From the NCBI GenBank assembly GCA_963070105.1, contig OY718806.1:8660365-8724364 (forward strand): 64,000 nucleotides of DNA. Direction: 5' to 3'. The notes below the pieces were generated by a model, which made no database searches, was not told the DNA's origin, and worked only from the letters and a program-made list of their open reading frames with translations. Position 1 is the first letter of the stretch, and each line of letters opens with the position of its first letter. The position numbers and the translations under genes are program-made. This DNA is from Litomosoides sigmodontis. Taxonomy: Eukaryota > Nematoda > Chromadorea > Rhabditida > Onchocercidae. Below, in pieces: positions 36,503-58,676 of the stretch.

Positions 36503-37450
36503 TCACCACCACTTTCCGGCTTCTCGTCCTTTGCGCTCTCTCTCCCTCTCTTTTTCTCTCTCCCTCTCTCTCTCTCTCCTACATCTTTTTTCCCACTAAC
36601 AAATCATCGATGGAACGTTACCTTTCGCAATACAGATTTTTCTAATCGTAGTTGTTGTAGGTACAAACAGGTTAACCACCGGTAGCTAATCACCGGTACA
36701 ACAATCTCGCTTAAGTCAGTGGAGGTAAGAAAAAAAGGCAGAAAAGCGAGAGTTAGATGTAAGCAAAAGCGATAATGAAGAAGGACGGAAAAAAGTTCTT
36801 TTTTTTAACAACTTCAACTTATCAAAGGTAAATTTTTCTCATTATAGTAAGGAAATAAATGATATGATATGAACATACTTGACGATGGGATTTATTTCTT
36901 CGCCCATCCATCATTTTTTCAATTTCAATTTCAATTTATTGAGTAAGTCCAAATTGTTAAGGATTAAAAAACTGAAATGCAGAAAGATATGCTTAAGAAA
37001 GTATAGCATACGTTATGATTAATATGACTAATTTCCTATTTCTTCATTCCATACATTTTATCCATTTTTTTTTTAATTGGAAAAGCGAAAAAAAGGGAGG
37101 GAGGAAATGAGATTGAGATGAGGGGAAATAGTTGGAAATACAGTACAGATGTGCACCCACGTATACTCCGATAGATTCACGTGCGCCCCCTTATTTGCTC
37201 CAATGTAACCCCTCAGTATTCCAAGTTGCAGAGCAAAACCACTTGTGCAGCACTCAGCAACCAGACAAATGCAGGTAATCTGAGTTCTTCGAATGGAACC
37301 ATATTTAATACCAAGTCATCATGCTCAAACATTTATGCAAATTGGCTAGCAAATATTGCATATTTAAAGTGCAGAATTGATTTTTCGATTTTCTCCTTTT
37401 CCGCTACAGTTTGCCGAGAAGAAAACTGTTTCATTTCAGGTCAGTGAGAA
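36503..37450. other. Region upstream of the zinc-finger gene
   Basis: This starts with a CT tract (36535-36577), which is GA on the coding strand, and is the presumed promoter and 5' UTR. A plus-strand frame at 37181-37447 has no recognisable domain. An 18-base perfect palindrome-like element sits just left of the gene region at 36152-36172, inside its first intron side. Nothing else recognised. Confidence 0.45.
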
Positions 37451-37451
37451 T

Positions 37452-37660
37452 CAAACGTGTGGTGCACCGAAGCGTACTCTCCTATTCGTACGACAGGTTA
37501 GTGTGTTGAGGTGTACGTGTCTATTATTGTAGGTTAGCGCACTGAGGCGTATGTATCCATTCGCATGGTAGGTTAGCATACTTAGGCGTTAGTGCTATTT
37601 GCATGATAGGTTAGGGAGGTTAACGTGCTGGGGTATACGTATGCGTATGAGTGTGATTTT
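37452..37660. repeat. Minisatellite, about 38-base unit
   Basis: Four to five diverged copies each begin AGGTTAG and continue with a GAGGCGTATGT-like block. Copies start near 37494, 37530, 37570 and 37608. Unit length drifts between 36 and 40 bases. Confidence 0.75.
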
Positions 37661-37825
37661 TTTTAGTCAACACTTAGGAATGTGCTTGTTTTCTCAGTGC
37701 TATTCGATTTGTAAAGAAGGAGTTGAAAAGTTTTCGCTCCTGTAACAGCTTACTTTCTGCATAAATTTTATCTTCATCAGTTCTATTATCTGATTAAGGT
37801 AAAATTTCGTCCATAAAAAAACGTC

Positions 37826-38243
37826 ATGAATCATCGAACTACATCAAAGAGGAACCACGAGGGCGACAAATCAACTTCCATGGAGAATTGGTGTGTCTCT
37901 GTTGCGGAGGAGGTATGTGGACTAATTATAAAGCAAAGTTTTTCATAGTTGGAAAGTTGAGCAAAGAAGTGTAAGAATATAAGAGGAAGACATGTGTTAT
38001 ACCAAGAATATTGGGTGGTGACGACAGTAATAGAGAAACCTAAAAGGTGGGGTGAAATTAAAGAATTAAACTAAATCTGAAAGTGACGGTATATGCCATG
38101 TTAATAGTTAACTTCCATTAAAAAAGCTAAGGCATTTTAATTCCTAAATGAAAATGTGGGGACTTTTAAGTTTGTTTTAGAATGCTGCATTCTATTCCTT
38201 CGGCAGTATTGGAGTGTGCCTTCTCGTTATTCTGATGACTTGA
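37826..38243 (+). CDS. Possible small two-exon membrane peptide
   Basis: Exons 37826-37912 and 38181-38243 join in phase at a GTATGT donor and a TTGTTTTAG acceptor to give 49 residues. The product begins MNHRTTSKRNHEGD and ends in a hydrophobic stretch, FYSFGSIGVCLLVILM, that could be one membrane helix. I do not recognise a family. It lies between two minisatellites. It is short enough to be a chance join. Confidence 0.25.
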
Positions 38244-38689
38244 GTGAATTGAATGCAATGGCTGATGAAGATGACGTTGTATATGAACAAATAGATAAGC
38301 AAAATAATACTTGTAAATGATCGATCCAGGTAACCCGATATGCGTTCATTATTTCCTGTAGAAGTCTTGTTCCGAATAGGTTGATGATTATTGGAAACAC
38401 TCCAATACATTAATCATCTTTCGGTGTAATTACCTACAGCAATGCCATAGGTTACACTTATATTACTTGATAATGTTATGCAGTAAAATCAGCGATATAG
38501 TCTAGACAACTTGACAAAATCAAAAGATTTTTACAGGTTTAACCTAATTTGGTTTCGCCTTTTTTCTTCAATGTTTGAGCACCTTTTTTTCTGAGGAAGT
38601 TAGTGACACACAGAAGGGAGAAGCTAATGCAACGCGGAAGAGAGTGCTGAGCGGTGTAGGAAAGGATATTGAACAAAACGATTGCATAG

Positions 38690-39225
38690 TAGTTTAAAAA
38701 TTGACTGCACCGCAGTATCTAAAGCAATCGGCGGATGGAAGAACAAGACGATGACTGTGTTGTAGGACGCGAAACGATCGGTGGGAAGACGAATAAGCAC
38801 GATGGCTCCACCGTAGCATGCGAAGCAATCAGTGAATGAAAGAGGAATAAGCACGACTGCTACATCGTAGTACGCGAAATGATCGGTGACGAAAAAAACG
38901 AATGAGCTCGATGATCAGGTTGTAGTACGCAAAACGATCGGTGGACTAAGGACGAATAAGCACGATGACTGCATCGTAGTATACGAAATAATCGGTGGAC
39001 AAAAGACAACTAAACATAATGTGATGACTGCGCTGTAGTACGCGAAACGATCGGTGGGCAAAAGACCAATAAAGAAAATGATTGCACCGTAGTACAGGAA
39101 ACGATCGGTGGACAAAAGATGAATGAACACGATAACTGCTGCACTGTAGTGCGCGAACGTTCGATGGACAAAGGACCAATAAAGACAATGATTGTGCCGT
39201 ATGTAGCATGTGGAACAACAGTTGA
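38690..39225. repeat. Minisatellite, about 53-58-base unit
   Basis: About ten head-to-tail copies, diverged 15-30 percent. Each carries the block CGATCGGTGGACAAAAGA followed by an AATAAGCACGATGACTGC-like block and GTAGTACGCGAAA. Minus-strand open frames of 76-126 codons run through the array because the unit lacks stops in some frames. They repeat motifs such as VLICPPIV-like segments and are not convincing genes. Confidence 0.9.
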
Positions 39226-42200
39226 ACGAAAACATATGCGTGATCAATCAGTACGGGTAACTCATTTAAAAACTTTCCCAACTCTTTTTTATCTATTTTT
39301 GAAACAGCGTGAGCAATGATAATCATATATATATATATATATATCCTATCAGATTTTTATTGATTATTTTTCTAAAATTTACTTTATTGCTTAGACTTTT
39401 CAGTACTTCAGAATCCTTTCACGGTATTGAAGTCTAACAGTAACTTTAATGATTTTTGAGCACATTTCAGAGCAAGGAAAGGAAGGTGAAGAATATTTCG
39501 CTCAGGGTTTTTATCATTCATTATTAATTGGTATAATGAAGCATTTAATTCCAGTATTTACAGTAGAATAACTGCAAGATTGACTTCTATGTTAAAGAGA
39601 GGTGCAACCTTGTTTGAGGAATTTTTGTTCAAAATTTTCAGGTCAGGAACCAGAAAATATAATTTATGCAATGAGCACTGGCGGAAAAACAAAATTCTTA
39701 GTAAAATGAAAGAATACTTCTCAGAAAATTTAGGCGCCAAAGGAAATTGTCAGTGCGAAATATCTGAAGATAACCTTCAATTTTTGTACAGCAAATGATG
39801 AGTGATATTTATTGCTGCAGAAGAATGTGGTTCATTAGTAAAACCATTAGTACTAATGAATTTCTTTTGTGTTTTTTCAGATTTGCAATAGATTTTTTCT
39901 TGCATAAAAGTAAAATATTATTTTATTCCATAGATATTATTTTTTATCGCATATAGCTAATCATATTTCGAGTCAAAAAAGGAAAAATAGGTTTTATAAT
40001 CCTCTCAAATATAAGGGTCTCAGTAGGATTGACTTCTTGGTGTGATCTAGTTTTTTACACGCCAGTAAGGATTGCATATGTGATCGACAGACTTTAATAT
40101 ATGTTCACTTCAAAAGCAAATATATGCAACAGTATTTTCATTAATATTTTTTCCCAATTCTCATTCTGATTTACATTGCAATCTTGCTTCATAATTACGT
40201 CCATACTTAGCTGCAGGAGAAATCACACGCGAATGACAACTCTGGTTTCTACGTCGCTCCTGCTGCCGTCAAGTGAATGACCCTTTCTCGTATTTTCGCA
40301 TCGCGGATTTTCTGAGAAACCAATATGTACACATGTATCAGCAATCGAATTGAATCGAATCGTGTTGAGTGTTTGCAGTGCAATAAGGAATTCGTCTCCT
40401 GAGAATTTGTTGAAACTCAGCAATAAAAATCATTGCTTTAAAGCCTTCTTTCACATGTGGAAGACACAGGTCAGAAGTTAAACTTCATTTATATCATGAA
40501 AAACCAACTGATGAACAAAAATTTGAAAAGATATGCGAGTAAATTAAAGCCAAGTGGGACAATCTTCGTTCTAAATCTCAGGACAGTGTATGCGTTAACA
40601 GCGATTTGAATAGAATTTTAGCTACTTCTCAATTTAAGATTAAGGAACCATATTGCTACAAGGGAGGAAAGTTAGCGACTGGATATAATAAAGCTTGGAG
40701 ATCTCACAAAACTGATGCTTTTTGTTATAATTTGCATGTCCATTAAAAAACTCCCTGCTATTTCAATGTACATCTTATTCAATCTTCGTTCATGGCGACA
40801 GCTACACAAAATTGTACAAGTTTCATGCAAGTCGCGAAATATCACATTGAACATGCAGAGAGATCAAACAATTCGACAGTTCAGAGCTTCAGGAATCATA
40901 ATCACTGGGCGATTTAAATAAAAAGATGATGCAGCGTTTTGACTTCGCAAAATGTCAATGCATACAGCAATTGGCAGTTTGAGCACCGAATAAGCTTTAT
41001 GATTTAAAAATACTAATAGTAATTCTAAGAATTGAAGTCTCATGATTTAACCGACCGCATCCATCCACATCCAATACCCAAACACAAATAATCCCGAAAT
41101 GTGGAATGAGTGGAATTTCATCAAATTATCCTTATCTAGTTTGCCCGCTAGCATGTCGAACTATTTGAGCTCTGCAAAACGAAACAATTTCCATTTGGAT
41201 GTTTTTACAGGGTAAAATTTTTGTCAAAAGGTGTACGTACAGAGACAGAAAATATAACAGTACCGCGATGAACACGACATACGATATACTTGGCGCAAAA
41301 AATTAGAGAAATATCAGTGTCTTCTCATATTATTACCGCTTACCGCTATATCATTGTTGTTACCACCTTAATCAGAGATATATAATACAAAAAAAAAAAT
41401 AAAATGAAAAGAAAATGAAATGAATGCTTGATGGAACAATTACATTCCATAGTGACAAATGCTAATACACAATGAAAAAAAGAAAAATGTCTTGTGCAGT
41501 ATTTGCTATTAATTAAGAAATCATTTACATGTTGCACTTTTGATCTATAAGTGTGTATTACTGACAGTCAGCATGAAATACCACTACAGAGGACTGGGGA
41601 TGCAAATAGATCGAAGAATATGAACAGAAAAAATGAGGAAATAAGGAGTGAGATAAACAAGGAAATGTGAAATATAAATAAAAAGAAAGAAGGGTTGCCG
41701 AAAAATATGAAATGTGAGCAGAAATAGAAATATGGATAGTTACAGGTAAATACGCAACATGATGCTGCACTCACAATAATACAACACTTATATGGTTCAG
41801 ACGAGCCAACCAAACAGAACTACAGTGACTGACGAAATTACAGTAGTGGTGACATTTGAACACTCACCTTGCAAAATAAACAAATACACAAACAAATCAA
41901 AAAAAAATATTCGTAATCGACAAGGCAGAAAGGCTATACAAAACTATGAATGCGATCAATTGACAAACACAGAGACTGTGTTAGACGAGATCACATAACG
42001 TATGGTTGAAATCTGGCAAAATAAAATAATACAATTGATACCAGAATTACTAAATATATACAAATTCGTTCACAGGAATAAGAATTGTTTAAAACAAATA
42101 ATGGCGTGAATCAGAGAAAGAGATAAAATACAGCAAATACATGGAAGTAAAAAAAAGAAAAACTAGAGGCAATCGACATTTGCTTGTTCCATTTTTTCTC

Positions 42201-42254
42201 ATGTGCTTTTAAAGACGATAAAACCCTCAGGTTGTATCAGGAATGGACTGATAC
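39226..42254. other. Gene-poor region downstream of KDM5
   Basis: Holds an (AT)n tract at 39325-39344 and several short frames (39580-39798, 40223-40423, 41792-41998) with no recognisable domain. A fragment near 40375-40400 reads CLQCNKEF, which recalls a zinc finger, but stops surround it. The right part should hold the KDM5 3' UTR. Confidence 0.5.
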
Positions 42255-52553
<10,299 letters not shown>

Positions 52554-54285
52554 GTTTGGAAGTTTGCGTATATAACTGCGTAAATTTAAAATTTATGGCA
52601 CAGTATCAATTACCCTAGAAATACGCTAACAACAAAAACCATCATACGAAGTTCACATCTGACAAATACAACGCTCCTAAAAAACGAAAAAAAAACAAGG
52701 TATAAAACCATAATATTGTCGAAAATTTGTTGAAGCAAATCCGTTCCGGGATTAGAAAGTAAGAACACTGTGTGAATTTCACGAAGATGTGGAAGATGTA
52801 CAGATTTCCAAATAATGAAAAAATGCAAATTAACATCTTTTAACCTTTTCAGATTATCAGGAATTGTATGAATTGGTGTTCTGTTGAAAAACGCAGGGAT
52901 ATTTGATATGCGCAAAGTATCATTTTTACCGTTAGTACAAGTTTTTTTATTAAGAATATTTTATTGCAGCTTTAGTACTTGACTCCTCGTGCTACCACTT
53001 CTCGAATTTTAGAAATATTTTTTATAATGATTATGTGATACCCAACAACCACCAGAATTGACAGGACAATTACAGGAAACTATTTCATTAATAACTTATA
53101 CATTAGTCTGAAACATCTCAAATTTAAACGAACCTAATTTGAAATTTGCGATTCAAGGAAACATAACTTTCACAAGCATTTCTCATAGGAAAGTATTTTT
53201 ATGCATTTAAAATAAGAAAAAACCGATAAAGTTATGAAAGAAATCGTAGCATCCACTGAAAACTGGCTAATGAAGGGCGAACCGTAAGTTATTGCGTTCT
53301 GAAATTACAGGAAACCACGAAAGGTAAAGCCCAATTATACGGAAAAATTAACAAATAACAAAATAAAACGTGGAAGAGGACTGCGATATTTCTCCCACAT
53401 TCTACGTAGCATCAACCATGACCATGGGTCAAAGGGTCGTAGAGCACGGATCGATAAATAAATAGTGCCACGTAAATATAATGAGGACATGCAGTGGCCG
53501 TCTTATACACTCTCCTTGAAAATCCTCAATTCATAAAAAAAAAAACTGGTGGAAGGTTATCCAAGTCCAGAAAAACAGATGCAAGTAGTATGAAGGGATT
53601 AGAATGAGGGAGAGAGGTAACTTCCAGTAAAAATCATGAAATTATATTCACACGCACTGTGAATTTGGACCCCATCCAATTACATGATTTCTTTTCAGTG
53701 ATTATTTTTCCATTAGAAATATGAAATACACTACTTAAAATTGTACAACTAACGATAAAATCTCCACTCTCCGCGTGTACATCAGTATTAACAAACAATA
53801 TCAAGCTATTTTAGTTGAACAATTCGTAGTAATATATCCTCTTATTTTACCCCTCCTCGAAAATTTCTTCATTCCTTAAAAAAAAAAAATTTGGATTTCT
53901 TCTTGAAAAAAGAAAAAGTTTCTGTCATTTATTGAAACAATTAACAAAAAAAAGTAAAGTTGTCCAAAGATACGGTATGGTCGTGCTAGATCGAAACGTA
54001 AATCGTTTTTGGGTTAGACGGAGTTCGCACTTAAAGTTTACTTAAGCACAGAGTTCAAAATAAACGTCACGAAAATGCATAACCAAGATCCTTCATCTTC
54101 AATCAAACACAAACGTCACGACAAAACGACCGCAGTAAATGATAATATGAAAAACTTCCAGCATTGCATGTTCACGTCACTCTCAAAAGCGCTTGCCTAC
54201 TGCATATAAAATTGCTCGAAAAAGGGGATACGACCTAGAGGGAAATCAATAATTTAATAAAAAGAAATATATGAAGAAATCTGGA
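52554..54285. promoter_or_regulatory. Divergent region upstream of KDM5
   Basis: The KDM5 5' region on the minus strand, with a candidate trans-splice acceptor (TTTACGCAG on the minus strand, ending at 52576) 22 bases before its ATG. A minus-strand frame at 52610-52915 has a leucine-rich-repeat flavour and is discussed in the findings. The rest is AT-rich with no recognisable gene. Confidence 0.45.
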
Positions 54286-54802
54286 ACGATGCCTGATCTC
54301 CAGTCGGATCCGGAGAAGATCTTCCACGACCACTTCCCATCATGGCCAAAGGTTAGCAAATCGTACCAGGACCGCCTCAAAAGCTTTAACGTTGTGCAAA
54401 AAGCTTTTATAATGATTTCCTGTTGTGTGTTGTGTTCTGATTTGTATGATCTGATCATAATCCGTGGGTCCCTGGGTGGTCAAGTCATTTACATCACGAT
54501 TGTGAAACCAATCAATTTACTTAATTCTTTCAAGTATCTATTTATTTCCACCAGTTAGTTTTAATGATTTTCGTTTATAATGATATATCGTAGGATTTAC
54601 ATCAGATTTGTATCATTTCGACGGATTCCATATGCTAATCTTGTGCATTTACTCTTCCTTTTTCAAGTACGCCATTTTCAGTTTGCTATTATTACTGTTA
54701 TTGTTGCAGTGCAAGCTTACGTGTTTCTGGGTCATTCAAGACTATCAAGAATACGGCGTGGTAATCGAGAATCAAGAATACGGCATAGTAAGCTACACCT
54801 AA
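54286..54802 (+). CDS. Doubtful small membrane-protein gene just upstream of lsm-7
   Basis: Two open stretches suggest a gene but do not join in phase. The first begins at an ATG at 54286 with MPDLQSDPEKIFHDHF and reaches a GTTAGC donor at 54352. The second (54596-54802) has a very hydrophobic block, AIFSLLLLLLLL, then a tail with a doubled QEYG motif, and ends in TAA at 54800-54802. An AG at 54594 precedes it. With the obvious donor the frame fails, so the model is wrong somewhere or the segments are unrelated. I do not recognise the protein. Confidence 0.2.
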
Positions 54803-54803
54803 C

Positions 54804-54805
54804 AG
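54804..54805 (+). promoter_or_regulatory. Candidate trans-splice acceptor of lsm-7
   Basis: ACCTAACAG ends at 54805, seven bases before the lsm-7 ATG at 54813. The TAA within it would be the stop codon of the doubtful upstream frame. Confidence 0.45.
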
Positions 54806-54812
54806 GACTACA

Positions 54813-55896
54813 ATGCCAGTAAGTGATTTATGTCGGCTCTTATCTGAAGAGACTAATGACTTTTAACAAACGGCAAACCATTATTTGCTGAGCCTGGAAG
54901 CAAACCTACAACGTATAGAATTGTTATGTTCATGCGTAAATCTAGAAATTGAGGCAATTTAGTCATAGTTTCAGTTCGTTGTACTCCACTCATTTAATCC
55001 TCTTTGAATTTGTGAAATCTTTGTAATTTTCTTGAACTGTCGAAAGAATTATTCAGCGGATCGGGATGCAAGAAATTATGTGACAGCATACCAAACATAG
55101 TCTAGACAGCATCTATGAAATATGCTCCCAATCTCAACCTGTCAATTAGATTGTATAAAAGTTTATCTTCTATCGTTTTCAATAAATTTTATCTATAGGA
55201 AAAGGAAGAGACTGCAAAAAGGAAGAAGGAGTCAATCATCGATCTGTCACGATTTATTGACAAAAAAGTGCGTGTAAAATTCCAAGGAGGACGGGAAGGT
55301 TGTTGCTTAAATCCTTTGCTTATTTATAACAGGACATTGTGCTTCGTTTTCAGTGTTTGTCATGCTCTGTATATAAAGCGTAGCAAAATGGCATTTGGGA
55401 TTATTATTGAAGATTTATGTTTATTCATTGCTTTTACTGTATGTATCTGAGTATTTTTTATGAAATGATTCTGCTACACTTTGATTTTAATGCCACTTAC
55501 CAAGATTATGCTTATTAATATGCTTAGCTTTATTACAGCGTCTGGGGTATTGAAGGGTTATGATGCCTTAATCAACTTGGTGCTGGACAATGCTGTGGAA
55601 TACGTCCGGGACACGGAGGATTCACAGAAAATGACAGAGGTTGCTACAGTTTCGTACCTTACTAGTTCTCTTTCTAAACGTTGCTGGGTTGGATACACTT
55701 TTTATGCAATAATTAAATAACATTCATTTTGATTCTTTAATTCCTGATTTTTCTGCAATTCATAATAGTTTTTTAAATAATTGATCTTTATTTCAAGGAA
55801 ACGAGACAATTGGGTTTAATAGTTGCTCGAGGTACTGCAATAACAGTTGTCGCACCGAACGATGGCATCGAGCAAATTGCAAATCCTTTCATATGA
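54813..55896 (+). CDS. lsm-7: U6 snRNA-associated Sm-like protein LSM-7
   Basis: Subunit of the LSM1-7 ring (cytoplasmic mRNA decapping) and the LSM2-8 ring (U6 snRNA binding). Four exons: 54813-54818, 55199-55298, 55539-55639, 55798-55896, giving 101 residues with agreeing phases; human LSM7 has 103. The first exon encodes only Met-Pro. The Sm1 motif lies in VRVKFQGGREASGVLKGYD with N-L-V-L-D after it, and Sm2 in GLIVARGTAITVVAP. The end IEQIANPF is typical of LSM7. The tiny first exon is supported by a trans-splice-type acceptor seven bases upstream and a GTAAGT donor right after it. It is convergent with the PEBP gene. Confidence 0.96.
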
Positions 55897-56493
55897 TGAT
55901 GATCACGTAACATAGATAATCTCAGATTTGTTGGCTTTTCAGCTTGTTGAAGTTTGAGCAAGGAACTTCTGTAACAACTCATTGACCTTTTTTTCTACAA
56001 CATTTCGATTTTTTCTCCTTTTTAATTTCCATTTAAAAATTTCTTTGTTGAAAAAGCGCGAGTGTGAGCAGTCCAGAGTCAGAATTACTGATATTTTATC
56101 TTCAGCTACCAGAAAATTACACTAGAAATACGAATTGATGCTTTATTTTCGATTGCAGTTAAATAGCGTGGCAAATTGTATAAAATTGAAAGTTAAATGC
56201 ATTTTTTCTTGGCAAAATAATAGAAGATGAGAATCATTTTGATTGATGGAGATGGAAACAAAAAACATAGTTTACAGAGAATTATGTAAATTAGGACTGT
56301 TATAGACACTAATGATTCACTTCATGTATAGGGAAATGGTTACAGAATTTACAGAGAATTATCTTAATTAGGACTGTTATGGACACTAGTGATTCATTTC
56401 ATACATAGGGAAATGGTATATATGAACTCTCTTTGTACATCGAAATATTATACCTTAAAATATGTGAAGGCATCGCATCATTCATAGGCTTGC
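55897..56493. other. Intergenic region between convergent lsm-7 and PEBP genes
   Basis: Holds the two 3' UTRs. It contains a tandem duplication at 56271-56420. No gene seen. Confidence 0.6.
56271..56420. repeat. Tandem duplication, 77-base period
   Basis: A block beginning TTTACAGAGAATTAT and ending AGGGAAATGGT occurs twice, starting at 56271 and 56348, with about six differences. Confidence 0.85.
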
Positions 56494-58401
56494 TCAACTT
56501 TCATTTTGCGCAAGGAAAAAGTTGCCGGCAATTGGATCGCCTGAAATGCGGAAGTGAGGCATCATTGGTTAACGGAAAGTGAGTTTTGTTTCAAGTCGGT
56601 GGAGTGTTTTCATGGAGCCGCGTGCAAACTTTAGTGGTACATTACAATCGTTTACTCTCTTCCTACAGACTTTTTCCAAAAATTGATGCTAAAATAATAC
56701 CTAAGTTATATTTCTCAACGAATTGCTTCGTGTTGAATTTAGCTCTGCTGTTGATTTTTGGCACTTGTATTCGTCGTCCTTGGTGTTCATACAGGAGAAT
56801 TATGTAGCGGTGTAAATCGGTACGAGGTTGCGGCGCAGGACTTCCATATGCCATCTGATGTTGTCCTGAATGAACAAATTATTTTTTGAAGCGAATTAGT
56901 GCCAACAGAAATCATTTCAAACTGAGCAATATAAACCTCCATTAATGCCATCCTGAATATTGCTTGCTGGAATATTCACTACCTAAAATATGAAGCATAA
57001 AAGGCATTTAAATATGGATAAAGTTTTCAAAGCTTTTTTGGCAACTTCCTGTTAGATTATGATCAAGAAGGGATGCTAGGAGATTCACAAAAATAAGTCA
57101 GATAGCTGTCTTAAAGTGAAATTTTTAATCTCGTTGCAATTATCTAGCTTGTTTTTATGAGAACAAACCAGCCAATGAAGCCATTCAGCCACTGATGGAT
57201 TCTTCCGTGACAGATTATCAGGATCTGAAATTTTCGACTAAGCCTGGAGTGATAATTAAAATCGAGGGACTTTTAAATAGTAAACTCAGGTAGGGAATTC
57301 GGTTCCTAAACAATCGTTTTGGAAACGCAGTTTCCGATCATATTTAGAAGCTTGTTAATACTGTGATGCACAAATTTGAGAAATATAGTGAATGTGAGAT
57401 CTAACCAATCATGATCATGGAAAATGTTGATTCAGGATCAACATCCAGAGTAATACGTGGCGCAAAACGAAGATTCCGAGGTGACATCGTCTGGCCCGGT
57501 TGCACTTGTATACCATTCCAATTACACTGCGAATATTATGACTTAAACTTTGAACTGTTTTTTCCACATAATACCTTATATTAATGTGTCTCTTCCAATA
57601 AAACTCACTACTTCCATTCACCAAAAGTCTTCAATTTAATTCTTCACCCATATACTTTTGTTTATTTAGAAAAAATAAAAATAAATAAAGAGCTTTATTT
57701 TTCGTGCAAGAAATCAATAAATTTTTAAAACTTAGCTTAGTGTTGTGTAACGACATATCTCATGTCAGGTTTTCCAACTGTTATCTACTTCACTAAGCAA
57801 ATAAAAATTGCTTATATTTAAAAAAAAAAAAGAAACACTGAAAGCTTTTTTGCACATAAAAACATGAAAATTTGCGCTTTTAAAGGGATGAAATACAAAT
57901 TTACCGGAAAAAAAAGCACAAGGGGATAGGAAGAACGAGAAAGAGAGAGAGGGAGAAAACAAGAGGGGACGAAGCAATTTTTGTAAAATTTTATCAAAGC
58001 ACTTATTATCAAATTATGATAAAGATTGTAGTAAAATTTTGCAAAAAGAATTAAAAATGTTAAAATTCTCAATAATTTTTTGATGAAACTCAAGGAGAAG
58101 AAATGAGTGTACATTTAACTAATATTCAAATGATCTCGTCGGTAAAGAATAAAAAAAGAGAGCGAAAGCGACATTTCTAATTAATTTACAATTGCAAAAA
58201 TATCTGTGGATTTCTGTTAAAAATGTAGATATTGTCTCAATTATATTTGAAATAAATTAGTAGGGAAGAGAAGAGAAAAGTGGGAAAAGAAAAGGCCTAA
58301 AATAAGTTACTAATACTTACATTGAGTAATTTTGCTGGTGGATTTGAAATAATATTAGGCGTAATTTCATGCTCCGCAAATTTTGCAGCAAGATCAACCA
58401 T
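56494..58401 (-). CDS. Phosphatidylethanolamine-binding protein, Ov-16-like
   Basis: PEBP/RKIP-fold protein related to the filarial Ov-16 antigen. Six minus-strand exons: 58321-58401, 57406-57526, 57169-57224, 56937-56982, 56701-56865, 56494-56540, giving 171 residues with agreeing phases. It begins MVDLAAKFAEHEITPNII with no signal peptide. Family blocks are the first ligand-site motif DPDNLSRKNP at 68-77 (usual form DPDxPSR, here Leu for Pro), EWLHWLV, VVNIPASNIQDG, and TDLHRY at 117-122 where TGxHRY is normal. The C-terminus NLGDPIAGNFF is typical of nematode members. The two changes sit at the anion-binding pocket, so ligand preference may differ. The last exon is short, and reading through its intron would give a wrong C-terminus. 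Confidence 0.92.
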
Positions 58402-58623
58402 TTTGTTGAAATTGAGCCACAACGAATCTGATCCTTATTATTTTTCTTCTTTATTTTACCTCTATCAACACACTGAAAATTTTGAGGGTTAAATTAAATT
58501 AAAATTTGATCAATCACATGTTATTTTATCAAGTAAACTAACCATCTACACTACTAACTCTTTTCATAGCAAAAAAAAAAAAAGTTAGATAGCATTATTA
58601 TTATGACATTCTTGACGATTGAA

Positions 58624-58676
<53 letters not shown>

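Noticed and set aside
38915..39326. Two minus-strand frames of 110 and 126 codons
   Set aside because: Both run through the 55-base minisatellite and repeat its unit.
40223..40423. Possible zinc-finger or transposase remnant around CLQCNKEF
   Set aside because: Only one CxxC pair, with stops close by and no second metal pair; no terminal repeats or transposase motif found.
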